Notes: generated by a model not told the origin, from the letters alone. Shown: positions 18,401 to 26,766, counted from the stretch's first letter. The stretch is 40,328 bases of DNA from Bacteroidota bacterium (GCA_018692315.1 JABHKC010000018.1:1-40328), one strand, 5' to 3'. Made by a program: numbers and translations.

Positions 18401-19184
18401 AACTGATGTTGAGAAACTAATTGTAATACTGACCCACTTATTAAAAAATGCAATTAAGTATTCTAATAAAGGCATAATTGAATTAGGATATTTCCTTAAA
18501 ACAAATAAAGAACCTAACGAACTGGAATTTTATATTAAGGACGAAGGTATTGGAATTGCCAAAAATAGACAGAAAGCTATTTTTGATCGTTTTATACAAT
18601 CCGATATTTCTGAATCAAAACTGTATGAAGGAGCAGGTTTGGGTTTATCTATATCGAAAGCATATATAGAAATGCTTGGAGGTAAAATTTGGGTAAAATC
18701 CGAATTAGGTATGGGTTCGATTTTTCATTTTACGATTCCTTATAATGCAGGAATAAATGCAATTAGCAAAAATGCATATAAAATATTCAATTCAAATTCA
18801 GAATTTAAGATTAAAAATTTGAAAATATTGATTGTTGAAGATGAAGAAGAAATTGATTTGTATCTTAGCTTAATATTAAAAAATCTGTGCAAAGAAATTT
18901 TACATTCAAAAACTGGAAAAGATGCTGTTGAAATATGTTTTAATAATCCTGATATTGACATGATTTTAATGGATATAAGACTGCCGGATATGAATGGCTA
19001 TAATGTTACAAGAAAAATCAGAGAGTTTAATAAAAATGTTACCATCATTGCACAAACTGCCTTTGCATTGTCAGGCGATAGAGAAAAAGCAATTGGTTGC
19101 GGTTGCAATTATTATATCACAAAACCAATTGTAAAAGATGAACTTGTTGAACTTATTAAAAGTCATTTTAAAGATATTAAATAA
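15432..19184 (+). CDS. PocR/PAS/GAF hybrid sensor histidine kinase
   Basis: A 1250-residue kinase without membrane segments, so probably a cytosolic sensor. Residues about 20-200 form a PocR domain (FKDLVDIDQLRAVFERFSKATG; cysteine-rich middle with CTKYH, HCKQSN and KHCENG), a ligand-binding module related to the one in propanediol regulator PocR. Four PAS domains follow (about 205-320, 330-450, 455-570, 575-700), then a GAF domain (about 705-855). The HisKA motif FLQNVSHEIRTPMNG has phospho-acceptor H887. The ATPase domain (about 985-1105) shows LLKNAIKYS, DEGIGIA and GAGLGLSIS. A receiver domain (about 1130-1247) has D1181 and KPI near the end. The fourth PAS closely resembles the fourth PAS of the kinase at 31376-34153. 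No response regulator is adjacent. Confidence 0.93.
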   Translation: MENLDNKTKDQHQKHLVDGKYSFKDLVDIDQLRAVFERFSKATGFTTGLISYPNQELLIRTGWRDICTKYHRSLSNSEIHCKQSNLELTSLLNEQKSLNIKHCENGLIDGATPIIIKGTHVANLVTGQILFEKPDIKQFRKQAETYGYNVDTYLEALKKVPVVSERKFKEVMEFLSEMAVMLAEQGLVELQSREAAQTIFESEERFKRLFNNLGEAVFVAEIGFINRGQILEINPAAEKQTGYSRNELIGMNIAKDLAIPKSGEISLDEWDTNLLNGEPITTTEKKRRKDGTQYWVEVIVTPIEYKGIKACLSINRDITKQKKAEDELKESEKRYRTLTEAAQDSVFIIDRQDNITFVNSYGASLFGQLPKDIIGKPRKMMFPPEVFESQKIDLQQVFKSGKPIIKDAKISYGKHEVWQSTRLVPLKSDTGEIYAVLGISRDITDLKYTESALKESERFHRVLLDDMVTFVTVLKPNGEVIFVNNTTLKVGGLRLEDVVGKKYYNCAWWTHSEEVRQTVKKFVEQCGCGETLIHDIQIRKADGSLMWIEFSMHPIFDEDGSVKYLIPEGRNISVRKKAEEDISKLSIAVAQSPSVIAITDLKGNLEYVNPKFTDLTGYTFEEAIGQNPKILKSDYQSDVVYKELWKTITSGKEWRGEFHNKKKDGELFWEAASVSPIIDKQGKTISYIKVAEDITERKRAEQIQKVLYNISNAAITTDNLKKLIDLIRKELGTIIDTTNFYVALYNEKTNEFSLPFHIDKFDKIVTFSAEKTLTAYVVKNKKSLLATKEVKNNLVQSGEVELIGTDSEVWLGVPLKIEGKVTGVFAVQNYTDKNTFNESDLKMLEFVSDQISISIDRKKAVEDLIIALKKAEESDRLKTAFLQNVSHEIRTPMNGIQGFIELLKEPNLSGDEQQEFLRIIQQSGNRMLKTIKDLMDISLIESGQVKISVSEINLNKQNENFYNIYKTEVEEKGMNLIIINTLGDQNANIKTDVEKLIVILTHLLKNAIKYSNKGIIELGYFLKTNKEPNELEFYIKDEGIGIAKNRQKAIFDRFIQSDISESKLYEGAGLGLSISKAYIEMLGGKIWVKSELGMGSIFHFTIPYNAGINAISKNAYKIFNSNSEFKIKNLKILIVEDEEEIDLYLSLILKNLCKEILHSKTGKDAVEICFNNPDIDMILMDIRLPDMNGYNVTRKIREFNKNVTIIAQTAFALSGDREKAIGCGCNYYITKPIVKDELVELIKSHFKDIK

Positions 19185-19217
19185 GTTCATTTTTTGTTAT
19201 GCATCACTAATTAGAGT

Positions 19218-19466
19218 TTGTTTATAAAGTCCCTTTATGACGAAATCTTTCTAACCTTGAATGTTAATTATAGGCTGATAATGAAAGATTTACAAAAAAC
19301 TCAAGGGGAGGTGTCTAATATAATTACCGATTTTTGGACAAGCGCAAATTATGATTTAGAAGGTCATTTTTTCTTTTGCAAGAAAATGATGGTTAATAAT
19401 AATTTTGAGGCGTGTCAGAGGTTAATTGCTGTGAATTGCAATTCTCGAACTAATAATTTAATCTAA
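19218..19466 (+). pseudogene. Small ORF, possible remnant of a HEPN-domain gene
   Basis: An 82-codon frame with an internal ATG at 19281. The stretch ITDFWTSANYDLEG, then KKMMVNNNFEACQRLI, is like the first two helices of HEPN domains (a W..A.YDLE pattern followed by a helix that would normally run into an EKLLKA motif). Here the sequence after RLIAV loses the pattern and stops, so if the likeness is real this is a truncated copy. HEPN proteins often act as toxins with MNT nucleotidyltransferases; none is present. The frame lies between the kinase stop and a long palindrome. This could equally be chance. Confidence 0.25.
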
Positions 19467-19483
19467 TTTAAGGTATTTAATAA

Positions 19484-19604
19484 GGGAACTTCTAAAAATG
19501 CAAATTTCTTCGTTTTTTCAAAATTTCAAAATCCTCATTTACAATAGTAAACTGCGGTTTTGAAATTTCTTACGCCTTGAAATTTGCTATTTTAAGAAGT
19601 CCCC
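19484..19604. repeat. 121-bp imperfect palindrome (MITE-like)
   Basis: The left arm at 19484-19508 (GGGAACTTCTAAAAATGC...) is matched by the reverse complement of 19579-19604 (GGGGACTTCTTAAAATAGC...), with a few mismatches. A second inner pair, AAATTTCAAAA (19521-19531) with TTTTGAAATTT (19558-19568), lies on the same axis. The centre is a small stem TTTAC/GTAAA at 19538-19551. It sits between a plus-strand and a minus-strand gene pointing at each other. It has no coding potential and could serve as a terminator or be a small mobile element. Confidence 0.65.
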
Positions 19605-19631
19605 ATAAGTTATTATTAATAATACACATAA

Positions 19632-21866
19632 TTAATACTTGTTTATCACTTTTTCTTTATTAGAATTTACAAAAAGTATGTTGGCTAAATTATCATTAAA
19701 ACCAGTAAAAATCTCAATATCTTCAATAGTAATATTATCTCCAAGAAATCCGGTGATTGTTAAATCGGCATCAACCGAAGATTTGCATATAATATCTTTT
19801 ACTCCTTTTTTAGTTTCTAATGGAATTATTTCTACGTTTTCTGGAGAAATGGGCAAACGGCCAGATTTTATCAGAGCTAAAAGTTTTTCTCTCTCATCGT
19901 CAATTTTGTTTTGTGGATATAACGCAAATATTTTGATATAGCCTTTTCTCCATTCAGGATGACCTAAAATTATGTAGGCCAAAAGAATCATCAGGCTGGC
20001 ATTTTCGTAATCGTTTTCGGTTATCCAAACATGAATTTCTTTTCTGTATCCAAATCCTTTGTATGAGGTATTCAAAACACAGACATCAAAATCTGTCGAT
20101 TTTAGTAATGAATAATTTTTTAGCGCATCAAACAAACTTTCGGGTTCACTTCTCGAAAATTCAAACAAAATCATATTGTTAATTTTACCGGAAATGCTTG
20201 TGAGCTGAATTACCTGTGCGATAGCTGAAGTGTAAGACGGACTAATTATTGTATCGAGATACACTCTATTTTTGCTTCCGGCAGCAAGATTTATGAGTTT
20301 CGACAAAATTTCTTTAGAATTTTTATTTGTTTCTTCATTCAGAAAACCATTTATGTAGTGAATGTATGTTCCAAAACCGTATTTATACGAAAGCCATCGC
20401 AATAAATCGAATGCTGCTCTGCGTTTGAATGAATCCTGAGAGATACATACCATAAATGGTCTCCAATGGCTATCGTGTCCTTCTTTATCGGCTCGCTGAG
20501 TAAAAACCTGCAACTGACGACTTAATTGAAAAATCACACCTCTAAATAGATTTACCAAGCCTTTTCTATCTTTATTGTATTTGCTTATAGAATAATATAT
20601 CAAAGCCATTATCACTAATGATAAGACTGCATATGTCAAATTCATTTTAAACATAAGCCAAAAAGAAAGAACAGCACCAAGTAATGAAAAATACCATCTG
20701 GAACGAAATGTAGGGCGGTAGGAAGGATCGGCAGCAAAATGTTCTAAAAATGAGATTAAACAAATTGCTCCGTATGTTACCATAAAAAACATTGAAATGA
20801 TTTGCGCTACAAAATTAATATCGCCAATTGCAATAAAAAATACTGCAATGATTATTGTAATAAATGATGAATTTATAGGCTCATTCGAAGCTCCTTTTCC
20901 TTTTGCAAACCATTTATTAATTCTACTTTGCGGAAATATTTTGTCTAAGCCTATTGCCTGCAATGTTCGAGGTGCTACCATAATTGAGCCTATTGCTGAT
21001 GATAAAGAAGCACTTGCCAATCCAATTGGGATGATTGGTCCCCATAAAGCAATTTTTTGCATAATTAATTGATCTGAGGCTAATTCTTCAGGACTGGCTG
21101 AAATTGTTAATTTGAATGCCACTGCTATATATATCACAATTCCTGCTATGGTAGCAAAAATAGTACCTCTCGGGATAGATTTTTTCGGATCTTTCAAATC
21201 GCCCGACAATCCAAGACCGGCAGCCAAACCTGTAAAGGCTGGAAAAATAATTGTGAATACGTAGAAAAAATTATCCGGATTGTCGATATGCGCTTGATAG
21301 TTTACACTTTCGATGGAACCGGTAGATTTTCCCATGAAAAAAAGAAGAATGGAAGTAAAAAGTAGTGCAACAACTATATATAAGGCTTTCATGCCAAAAT
21401 TTGCTCCTCTTGTCAAAATCAAAATGGAAATTAAAACCATTGTAGGCAAACTAATTAATCTCTTATCATAAATCAACCAGCCAAAATTATCGGCAACATA
21501 TTGAATGAGAGGATCAAAAGCTTCAGCAAATGCTATTATGTAAAAAGCTACACTTATGGCTTGAGAAAGATAGAGTGCAATTCCTATAGCAGCACCAATA
21601 TTTAAACCAAATGAGCGAGAAATGATATAATAGGCACCTCCGCCCAGAACTTTTTGGTTAGTTGCAATTTCTGCAACAGCAAGAGCAGTTGGGATAGTTA
21701 TTAAGTGCCCAATAATGATTATTGCAACAACTCCAGAAAAACCAACATGGCCAACTGCGTATCCAAAACGTAAAAATAGAATAGCACCCAAAATTGTAGA
21801 AATAGCCGTCATAAAAACAGGCATTGTCCCAAAATTAGCCTTTTTATCTAAAAGTGTGCTTTTCAT
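19632..21866 (-). CDS. APC-superfamily transporter of the cation-chloride cotransporter (SLC12-like) type
   Basis: A 744-residue inner-membrane transporter. The first segment, FGTMPVFMTAISTILGAILFLRFGYAVG, has the broken helix 1 typical of APC-fold carriers and the LGAILFLR pattern of the cation-chloride cotransporter branch. About twelve membrane helices lie in residues 15-430. Residues about 440-744 form a soluble domain with alternating strands and helices, as in SLC12 proteins and some bacterial homologues. Bacterial members are often annotated as amino acid permeases; whether this one moves Na/K/Cl ions or amino acids cannot be told. It lies 68 bp downstream of folE on the same strand, and a shared transcript is possible but no metabolic link is apparent. 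Confidence 0.82.
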   Translation of the reverse strand: MKSTLLDKKANFGTMPVFMTAISTILGAILFLRFGYAVGHVGFSGVVAIIIIGHLITIPTALAVAEIATNQKVLGGGAYYIISRSFGLNIGAAIGIALYLSQAISVAFYIIAFAEAFDPLIQYVADNFGWLIYDKRLISLPTMVLISILILTRGANFGMKALYIVVALLFTSILLFFMGKSTGSIESVNYQAHIDNPDNFFYVFTIIFPAFTGLAAGLGLSGDLKDPKKSIPRGTIFATIAGIVIYIAVAFKLTISASPEELASDQLIMQKIALWGPIIPIGLASASLSSAIGSIMVAPRTLQAIGLDKIFPQSRINKWFAKGKGASNEPINSSFITIIIAVFFIAIGDINFVAQIISMFFMVTYGAICLISFLEHFAADPSYRPTFRSRWYFSLLGAVLSFWLMFKMNLTYAVLSLVIMALIYYSISKYNKDRKGLVNLFRGVIFQLSRQLQVFTQRADKEGHDSHWRPFMVCISQDSFKRRAAFDLLRWLSYKYGFGTYIHYINGFLNEETNKNSKEILSKLINLAAGSKNRVYLDTIISPSYTSAIAQVIQLTSISGKINNMILFEFSRSEPESLFDALKNYSLLKSTDFDVCVLNTSYKGFGYRKEIHVWITENDYENASLMILLAYIILGHPEWRKGYIKIFALYPQNKIDDEREKLLALIKSGRLPISPENVEIIPLETKKGVKDIICKSSVDADLTITGFLGDNITIEDIEIFTGFNDNLANILFVNSNKEKVINKY

Positions 21867-21934
21867 TGAATTTAGGTTTATATGCTCACAAATTTCAATT
21901 TGATTTTAACTTTCTGACATAGGTTAAAATCTTA

Positions 21935-22570
21935 TTAGTATAATTTCGAGCCAATTAAATGTATAAACTCTTCGCGAGTTTTGGTTCTCTCGAAGGCTCC
22001 GGTAAATGCAGATGTTGTGGTAACAGAGTTTTGTTTTTGTATTCCACGCATTTGCATGCACATATGTTGAGCCTCTATCACAACTGCGACACCAAGTGGG
22101 TTTAAGGTAGAATCAATACAATCTCTAATCTGGGTAGTCATGCGTTCCTGAACCTGCAATCGTCGTGCATATGCTTCAACTACTCTGGCAATTTTGCTAA
22201 GTCCGGTGATATAACCATTTGGTATGTATGCAACATGAGCTTTACCAACGAAAGGTATTAAATGATGCTCGCATAAAGAATATATTTCGATATCTTTAAC
22301 GATAACCATTTGCTTGTATTCTTCTTTAAACATTGCTGATTTTACAATATCTGATGGCTCAATGCTGTATCCATTTGTCAAAAATTGTATTGCTTTTGCT
22401 ACTCGCAGCGGGGTTTTTAGTAAGCCTTCCCTTTCAGAATCCTCGCCAATAAGTTTCAAGATTTCATAATAATGACTTGCTAATTTTGTTGTAGTCTCGT
22501 CATTGTATTTTTCTATGCGTAAATATCCATCTTTATTTACAGTTTTTATTCCATTGTTTATTATTTCCAT
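21935..22570 (-). CDS. folE: GTP cyclohydrolase I
   Basis: A 211-residue enzyme that converts GTP to 7,8-dihydroneopterin triphosphate, the first step to folate and to queuosine/pterin cofactors. The zinc ligands are present: C100 and H103 in [10 protein letters not shown] and C171 in QHMCMQMRG. The family blocks [23 protein letters not shown] (residues about 123-145) and TSAFTGAF near the C-terminus are intact. The N-terminal 25 residues are variable as usual. The enzyme forms a decamer in other bacteria. It lies 111 bp downstream of ygeW on the same strand. No preQ1 or THF riboswitch was recognised upstream. Confidence 0.97.
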   Translation of the reverse strand: MEIINNGIKTVNKDGYLRIEKYNDETTTKLASHYYEILKLIGEDSEREGLLKTPLRVAKAIQFLTNGYSIEPSDIVKSAMFKEEYKQMVIVKDIEIYSLCEHHLIPFVGKAHVAYIPNGYITGLSKIARVVEAYARRLQVQERMTTQIRDCIDSTLNPLGVAVVIEAQHMCMQMRGIQKQNSVTTTSAFTGAFERTKTREEFIHLIGSKLY

Positions 22571-22681
22571 TAATCGCGATTTTATTTTATCAATTTGATA
22601 TTAAACAAAAGCTTGAACTAACAATCTTTTGTTGACAGTATATTAAATAGTTATGACATAATGTAAATCTCAAAATTTAAA

Positions 22682-23875
22682 TTATACAAATTTTCTTTTT
22701 AAACCTTCATCATATAAGTTTCCTAATGTAGTTGCAGCTTCCTTAAAGCGACTGCAAAGCATCATTGCTGCAATAACATAAGGTTTGTTTGCGGCTTGTT
22801 TGTATGTTTGAATTCTATACTTTTCAAAAACTTTTTCAGACACTTCCCCATTTTTGCACGATACATTAGAAATATCTGCTGGCAAACAATGCATGTATAA
22901 AGCGTTCTGCTTATTTGTCAAATTCATTTTTGTTTCATTACACTCCCAACTTTTATGTTTAAAGTTGTTTTCAAGACACTGTATTTCAAGTTTTTGCAGG
23001 GCATCAGTATTTTTTGTTTTAAGCAGTTCGGTTCTTTCCTTCATAATATGAAGTGGTGCCCAGCTTTTAGGATAAACAATATCTGCATCGGCAAATGCTT
23101 CGTCCATTGAGTTTGAAATATTGAACTCTCCTCCACTCTTTTTTGCGTTTATTTTTGCAATTTTAATAACTTCCGGTAATAAATCGTAGCCTTCAGGAAA
23201 AGCTAAATCTACATTCATTCCAAATCTGGTTAATAAACCTATAATCCCCTGAGGAACTGAAAGTGGCTTGCCATAACTTGGCGAATATGCCCAGCTCATT
23301 GCAATCTTTTTTCCTTTCAATTTTTCGATAGAGCCGAAATGATTTTTTAAGTGTATCAAATCTGCCATGGTTTGAGTAGGATGATCAATGTCGCATTGCA
23401 AATTTATTATGCTTGGATTTTGTTGCAAAACTCCTTCATCATAGCCCTCTTTAAGAGCTGTGGAAACTTCCTTCATATAAGAATTTCCTTCGCCAAGATA
23501 CATATCATCTCTTATTCCAATAATTTCTGTGAAAAAAGAAATCATATTTGCTGTCTCGCGAATTGTTTCGCCATGAGATACTTGCGATTTCTTTTCATCA
23601 AAATCTTGAATTCCAAGCCCTAAAAGGTTAGCAGCCGAGGCAAAAGAAAAACGAGTTCTGGTAGATTGATCTCTAAATAAAGAAATTGCAAGGCCCGATT
23701 GAAAACAATTTGTAGCAATATTATTTTCACGCAAATATTTCAAGGCTTCTGCAACTAAGACTATCTGTTGAATTTCGCTATCTGTTTTCTGCCACGACAA
23801 TAAAAAATCTTTATTGTAATTGCATATCGAAACATTTTTAATGCTATTTAAAAGTTGATGAAAGTTGTTGGTCAT
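22682..23875 (-). CDS. ygeW: YgeW-type knotted carbamoyltransferase
   Basis: A 397-residue transcarbamylase that matches E. coli YgeW (396 residues) along its entire length, including YgeW-specific stretches such as GIRDDMYLGEGNSYM near 120 and AYSPSYGKPLSVPQGIIGL near 196. Carbamoyl-phosphate binding residues are intact: STRTR at 71-75, DIDHPTQ at 162-168 and HCLP at 329-332. The physiological substrate of this family, sometimes called UTC, has been uncertain; its gene neighbours in enterobacteria (diaminopropionate ammonia-lyase, hydantoinase, ygfK) tie it to anaerobic purine/urate catabolism, where it may release carbamoyl phosphate for ATP. It is not an ornithine carbamoyltransferase of arginine synthesis, and no arginine genes are nearby. 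A ygfK gene lies about 16 kb to the left. Confidence 0.95.
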   Translation of the reverse strand: MTNNFHQLLNSIKNVSICNYNKDFLLSWQKTDSEIQQIVLVAEALKYLRENNIATNCFQSGLAISLFRDQSTRTRFSFASAANLLGLGIQDFDEKKSQVSHGETIRETANMISFFTEIIGIRDDMYLGEGNSYMKEVSTALKEGYDEGVLQQNPSIINLQCDIDHPTQTMADLIHLKNHFGSIEKLKGKKIAMSWAYSPSYGKPLSVPQGIIGLLTRFGMNVDLAFPEGYDLLPEVIKIAKINAKKSGGEFNISNSMDEAFADADIVYPKSWAPLHIMKERTELLKTKNTDALQKLEIQCLENNFKHKSWECNETKMNLTNKQNALYMHCLPADISNVSCKNGEVSEKVFEKYRIQTYKQAANKPYVIAAMMLCSRFKEAATTLGNLYDEGLKRKFV

Positions 23876-24176
23876 ATTATGAAATATTAATAAAACTCAA
23901 ATTAGATATAAAATATATTCCTACATAATTTCTATTTTCCAATTGCATTCTTTGTAACATTCTGTTTTATAGCCATAAAGAATTATTTTAGTAAAAAAAA
24001 TAAACTAATATTCTTGAAATATCTGTTCAAAATATCAGGCTTTTTGTCATCAAATTAATAAATTTAGTCATTTATTTTATGGCTTTAGTCAAATCAAAAG
24101 TAACAAAATCGCATTAATCAAGTACACATATGTGAGGTAAATTTATAGTAGATTTTTTTCATTTATTGGTTGGGTA
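23876..24176. other. Gene-free spacer between gcvT and ygeW
   Basis: AT-rich sequence without a convincing open frame, RNA gene or repeat. It must hold the ygeW promoter, but I found no TAnnTTTG box at a suitable distance on the minus strand. Confidence 0.5.
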
Positions 24177-24200
24177 AAAAGGCGACTTCGGTCGCCTTTC
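24177..24200 (-). terminator. Rho-independent terminator of gcvT
   Basis: GGCGAC, a TTCG loop and GTCGCC (24181-24196) form a GC-rich hairpin that stands out from the AT-rich surroundings. On the minus strand it is followed by TTTTTA and begins 16 bp after the gcvT stop; flanking A and T runs extend the stem. It can also act on the plus strand, where TTTCTTC follows. Confidence 0.85.
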
Positions 24201-24216
24201 TTCATTTAACAGCTTA

Positions 24217-25305
24217 TTAATTTTTATAAAACGGGACTTTCACAACTTTTGCTTTAATCAGCTTTTTTCTGACTTTGATATAAATTTCAGTATCAACTTT
24301 AGTAAATCCTTTATTTAAATAGCCCATTCCTATCCCCTTTTTTAGAACCGGCGACATTGTTCCGGAAGTTACAATCCCTATTTTATTTTCTTCAGAATCG
24401 CAAATTTCATAGCCTTGCCTTGGAATCCCTTTATCTAACAATTCAAAGCCTTTCAAACGACGATTTACGCCTTCTTCTTTTTGTTTAAATAGAAACTCTT
24501 TGTCAATAAAATTGTTTGAATCAACAAATTTCGTAATCCAACCTAATCCAGCCTCAATAGGCGAAGTTGTATCATCAATATCGTTTCCGTATAAACAAAA
24601 TCCCATTTCGAGCCGAAGTGTATCTCTTGCGGCAAGTCCTATTGGTTTGATATTTTGCTCCTTTCCAGCTTCAAATATTGCCTCCCAAAGTTTTCCGGCA
24701 TCTTCATTTTTCACATAAATTTCGAAACCGCCAGAACCGGTATATCCTGTTGCAGAAAGTATTACATCTTTTACTCTGGCAAATTCCCCAATTTTGAATG
24801 TGTAATAAGGAATTTCTTCAAGATCAAAATCAGTGAGTGCCTGCAAAACTTTATTTGTATTTGGTCCTTGAATTGCAAGCTGGGCAATTTCGTCCGAGGC
24901 ATTTATCAATTCTGCTCCCATCGAATTTTGTTTATTTACCCACGCCCAATCTTTATCGATATTGGAGGCATTGACTACAAGCAAAAAATTATCGTAAGCC
25001 AGTCTATATACCAAAAGATCGTCAACGATACCTCCTTTTCCGTTCGGGAAACAAGTATATTGAACTTTTCCATCAGAAAGTTTTGAAGCATCGTTTGAGG
25101 TAACCAACTGTACAAAATCTAATGCTTTTTCGCCTTTTACCCAAAATTCGCCCATATGCGAAACATCAAAAACTCCGACATTGTTTCTAACCGTCATATG
25201 TTCTTCGTTTACTCCTGAAAATTCAACTGGCATGTTATATCCTGCAAATTCCAGCATTCTTGCTCCAAGCTTTTTATGATACTCTGTAAATGCGGTACTT
25301 TTCAT
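24217..25305 (-). CDS. gcvT: Aminomethyltransferase, glycine cleavage T protein
   Basis: A 362-residue protein of the glycine cleavage system. It transfers the aminomethyl carbon from the lipoyl H protein to tetrahydrofolate, releasing ammonia. The folate-binding/catalytic block [13 protein letters not shown] places the catalytic Asp at residue 95 or 96. Other family blocks are FDVSHMGEF near 46, QGPNT near 148, [14 protein letters not shown] near 188, [11 protein letters not shown] near 223, and [17 protein letters not shown] near 323. Length is normal. The gcvH and gcvP genes are not beside it, so the system is dispersed in this genome. No glycine riboswitch was recognised upstream. The folate dependence offers a loose link to the nearby folE but they are separated by ygeW and a terminator. 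Confidence 0.97.
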   Translation of the reverse strand: MKSTAFTEYHKKLGARMLEFAGYNMPVEFSGVNEEHMTVRNNVGVFDVSHMGEFWVKGEKALDFVQLVTSNDASKLSDGKVQYTCFPNGKGGIVDDLLVYRLAYDNFLLVVNASNIDKDWAWVNKQNSMGAELINASDEIAQLAIQGPNTNKVLQALTDFDLEEIPYYTFKIGEFARVKDVILSATGYTGSGGFEIYVKNEDAGKLWEAIFEAGKEQNIKPIGLAARDTLRLEMGFCLYGNDIDDTTSPIEAGLGWITKFVDSNNFIDKEFLFKQKEEGVNRRLKGFELLDKGIPRQGYEICDSEENKIGIVTSGTMSPVLKKGIGMGYLNKGFTKVDTEIYIKVRKKLIKAKVVKVPFYKN

Positions 25306-25349
25306 AATTTATATAATTTATTATTATAAACAATAATTTTAAAATCTCA

Positions 25350-25357
25350 CAAAAATA
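25350..25357 (-). promoter_or_regulatory. Possible -7 element of gcvT
   Basis: TATTTTTG on the minus strand fits TAnnTTTG and lies 45 bp before the ATG at 25305, so the leader would be near 38 nt. The -33 region shows no TTG. Confidence 0.3.
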
Positions 25358-25440
25358 TACTTTTTACATGGATTATTAGTGTATCTAATTATTAATTGGA
25401 AAAGAAAAATTGAGTTTTATGCACCAATTTTTAGCTCAAG

Positions 25441-25680
25441 AAAAAAAGTGGCTATTGCTAAGAATTTCTATCCTGAATAATTCATAAATTTTCGTAACGA
25501 AAGTTCAAAATATGTGTCAGATTTGAACTACCACAGATTTTTATTTTTGAGTAATAGCGAGCTATTTTGATGGAATAAAAATTGAGGATGGTCAAAGATG
25601 ATGTGCAGTTTGGGCTTGTAGTAGAAATATTTATGAATTATTCAGGCTAGATTTCTGGTACCAAGAAACCGATTTTCTAT
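25441..25680. repeat. Imperfect palindrome with perfect 18-bp inverted arms
   Basis: CCTGAATAATTCATAAAT at 25472-25489 is repeated exactly as its reverse complement at 25629-25646. Weaker symmetry extends inward (TTTCGTAACGAAAG... against TTTCTACTACAAG..., and TTTTTATT on both sides) and outward to about 25441 and 25680. The centre is the palindrome AATAGCGAGCTATT at 25553-25566, exactly on the axis. It lies between divergent gcvT and the lipid kinase gene. No coding potential is seen. It is a candidate MITE or structured element. Confidence 0.65.
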
Positions 25681-25695
25681 GTATTTCATAACATT

Positions 25696-25724
25696 TTTGG
25701 TTCCTTAGAATAACTATATCTTTG
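25696..25724 (+). promoter_or_regulatory. Promoter of the lipid kinase gene
   Basis: TTTG at 25696-25699, 17 bp, then TATCTTTG at 25717-25724. Transcription should start near 25731. This favours the ATG at 25764 over the in-frame ATG at 25722, which overlaps the -7 box. Confidence 0.5.
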
Positions 25725-25763
25725 AAGAAAAATAATTGTAGAATTTTAAAATGCTTCAATATT

Positions 25764-26690
25764 ATGAACAATACATTTTCAATAATAATTAATCCTGTAT
25801 CTGGCAGCGGACTGGGTTTAAAGAATTGGAGTGATATTGAAAAATTGCTCAAACAAAAAAACATAAAATATTCAGAATATTATACTTTGAATTACAATTC
25901 AACAATCAAATATTGCAATGAGCAAATTTCATCGGGAATTCGTAATTTTATAGTCATTGGAGGCGATGGCACTTTAAACGAAGTAGCTAACAGCATTTTA
26001 ACACAAACAAAAATTAAAATTAGTGAATTTTCTATTTCAGTAATTCCGGTTGGAACCGGCAACGATTGGTGCAGAACTTTTAAAATACCATTTGATTATA
26101 CTAAAGCAATTGATATTATTTGTAAGCAGAATTTCAAATTTCAGGATGTTGGAAAAGCTTTTTTTCATAATAATGGGAAAAAACAAATTCGTTATTTTGT
26201 TAATGTTGCCGGAGCTGGTTTCGATGCTTTTGTTGCATATAAAACCAACTTGAAATCTGATAAAGGACAAGGTTCTGCTTTGAGCTATTTGTGGAATTTA
26301 TTTACAGGACTTTTTCAGTATAAATCTACTCGTGTTAAACTGAATTATGAAGACAAGAGTACAAATAATTTAGTTTTTAGTATGAGTATAGGCATTGGAA
26401 AATTCAATGGTGGTGGAATGATGCAACTACCTGAAGCTATTCCAGACGATGGACTTTTTGATACTACTGTAATTAACAAGATGAGCAAATTGAAAATTAT
26501 TCGCAATATTAAGAAGTTATATGATGGTTCGATAATAAATGTGCCAAATATTGATAGTTTCAGAGCCAAAAAAATTATGATTGACTCAGAGCCAAAAATA
26601 AAACTTGAGCTCGATGGCGAAATTTGTGGAGAAAGCCCATTTGAATTCGAAATAATCCCACAATATTTGAAGGTTTGTGTGCCTGAATAA
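25764..26690 (+). CDS. YegS/DgkB-type lipid (diacylglycerol) kinase
   Basis: A 308-residue soluble lipid kinase that phosphorylates diacylglycerol or a related lipid at the inner membrane face. From the chosen start the protein opens with the family strand FSIIINPVSGSGLG. The nucleotide-binding motif GGDGT is at residues 66-70 and GTGND at 97-101. Further blocks are NVAGAGFDAFV near 152, IGIGKFNGGGMM near 207 and LELDGEI near the C-terminus. The frame is open 14 codons further upstream, but that ATG overlaps the promoter and would add a non-conserved MKKNNCRILKCFNI leader, so the internal ATG at 25764 is preferred. It is followed 76 bp later by the HAD phosphatase gene on the same strand. Confidence 0.9.
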   Translation: MNNTFSIIINPVSGSGLGLKNWSDIEKLLKQKNIKYSEYYTLNYNSTIKYCNEQISSGIRNFIVIGGDGTLNEVANSILTQTKIKISEFSISVIPVGTGNDWCRTFKIPFDYTKAIDIICKQNFKFQDVGKAFFHNNGKKQIRYFVNVAGAGFDAFVAYKTNLKSDKGQGSALSYLWNLFTGLFQYKSTRVKLNYEDKSTNNLVFSMSIGIGKFNGGGMMQLPEAIPDDGLFDTTVINKMSKLKIIRNIKKLYDGSIINVPNIDSFRAKKIMIDSEPKIKLELDGEICGESPFEFEIIPQYLKVCVPE

Positions 26691-26766
26691 AAATTTTAAA
26701 TACAATTATTTCTATTAATATTTCAATTAAGTTCTTTACTTTCGCCTCATAATTTCAACTTTTAAC

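Noticed and set aside
22682-23875. Ornithine or N-acetylornithine carbamoyltransferase of arginine synthesis
   Set aside because: The match to YgeW runs the full length, including YgeW-specific segments, and no arginine genes are nearby.
24655-25086. 143-codon plus-strand frame inside gcvT
   Set aside because: It is antisense to a clear, full-length gcvT; no ribosome site or known motif.
25306-25440. Glycine riboswitch upstream of gcvT
   Set aside because: I looked for the paired GC-rich aptamer cores on the minus strand and saw only AT-rich sequence; an Infernal scan would be decisive.
25722-25763. Upstream ATG as start of the lipid kinase
   Set aside because: It overlaps the TATCTTTG promoter box and adds a leader not seen in the family.
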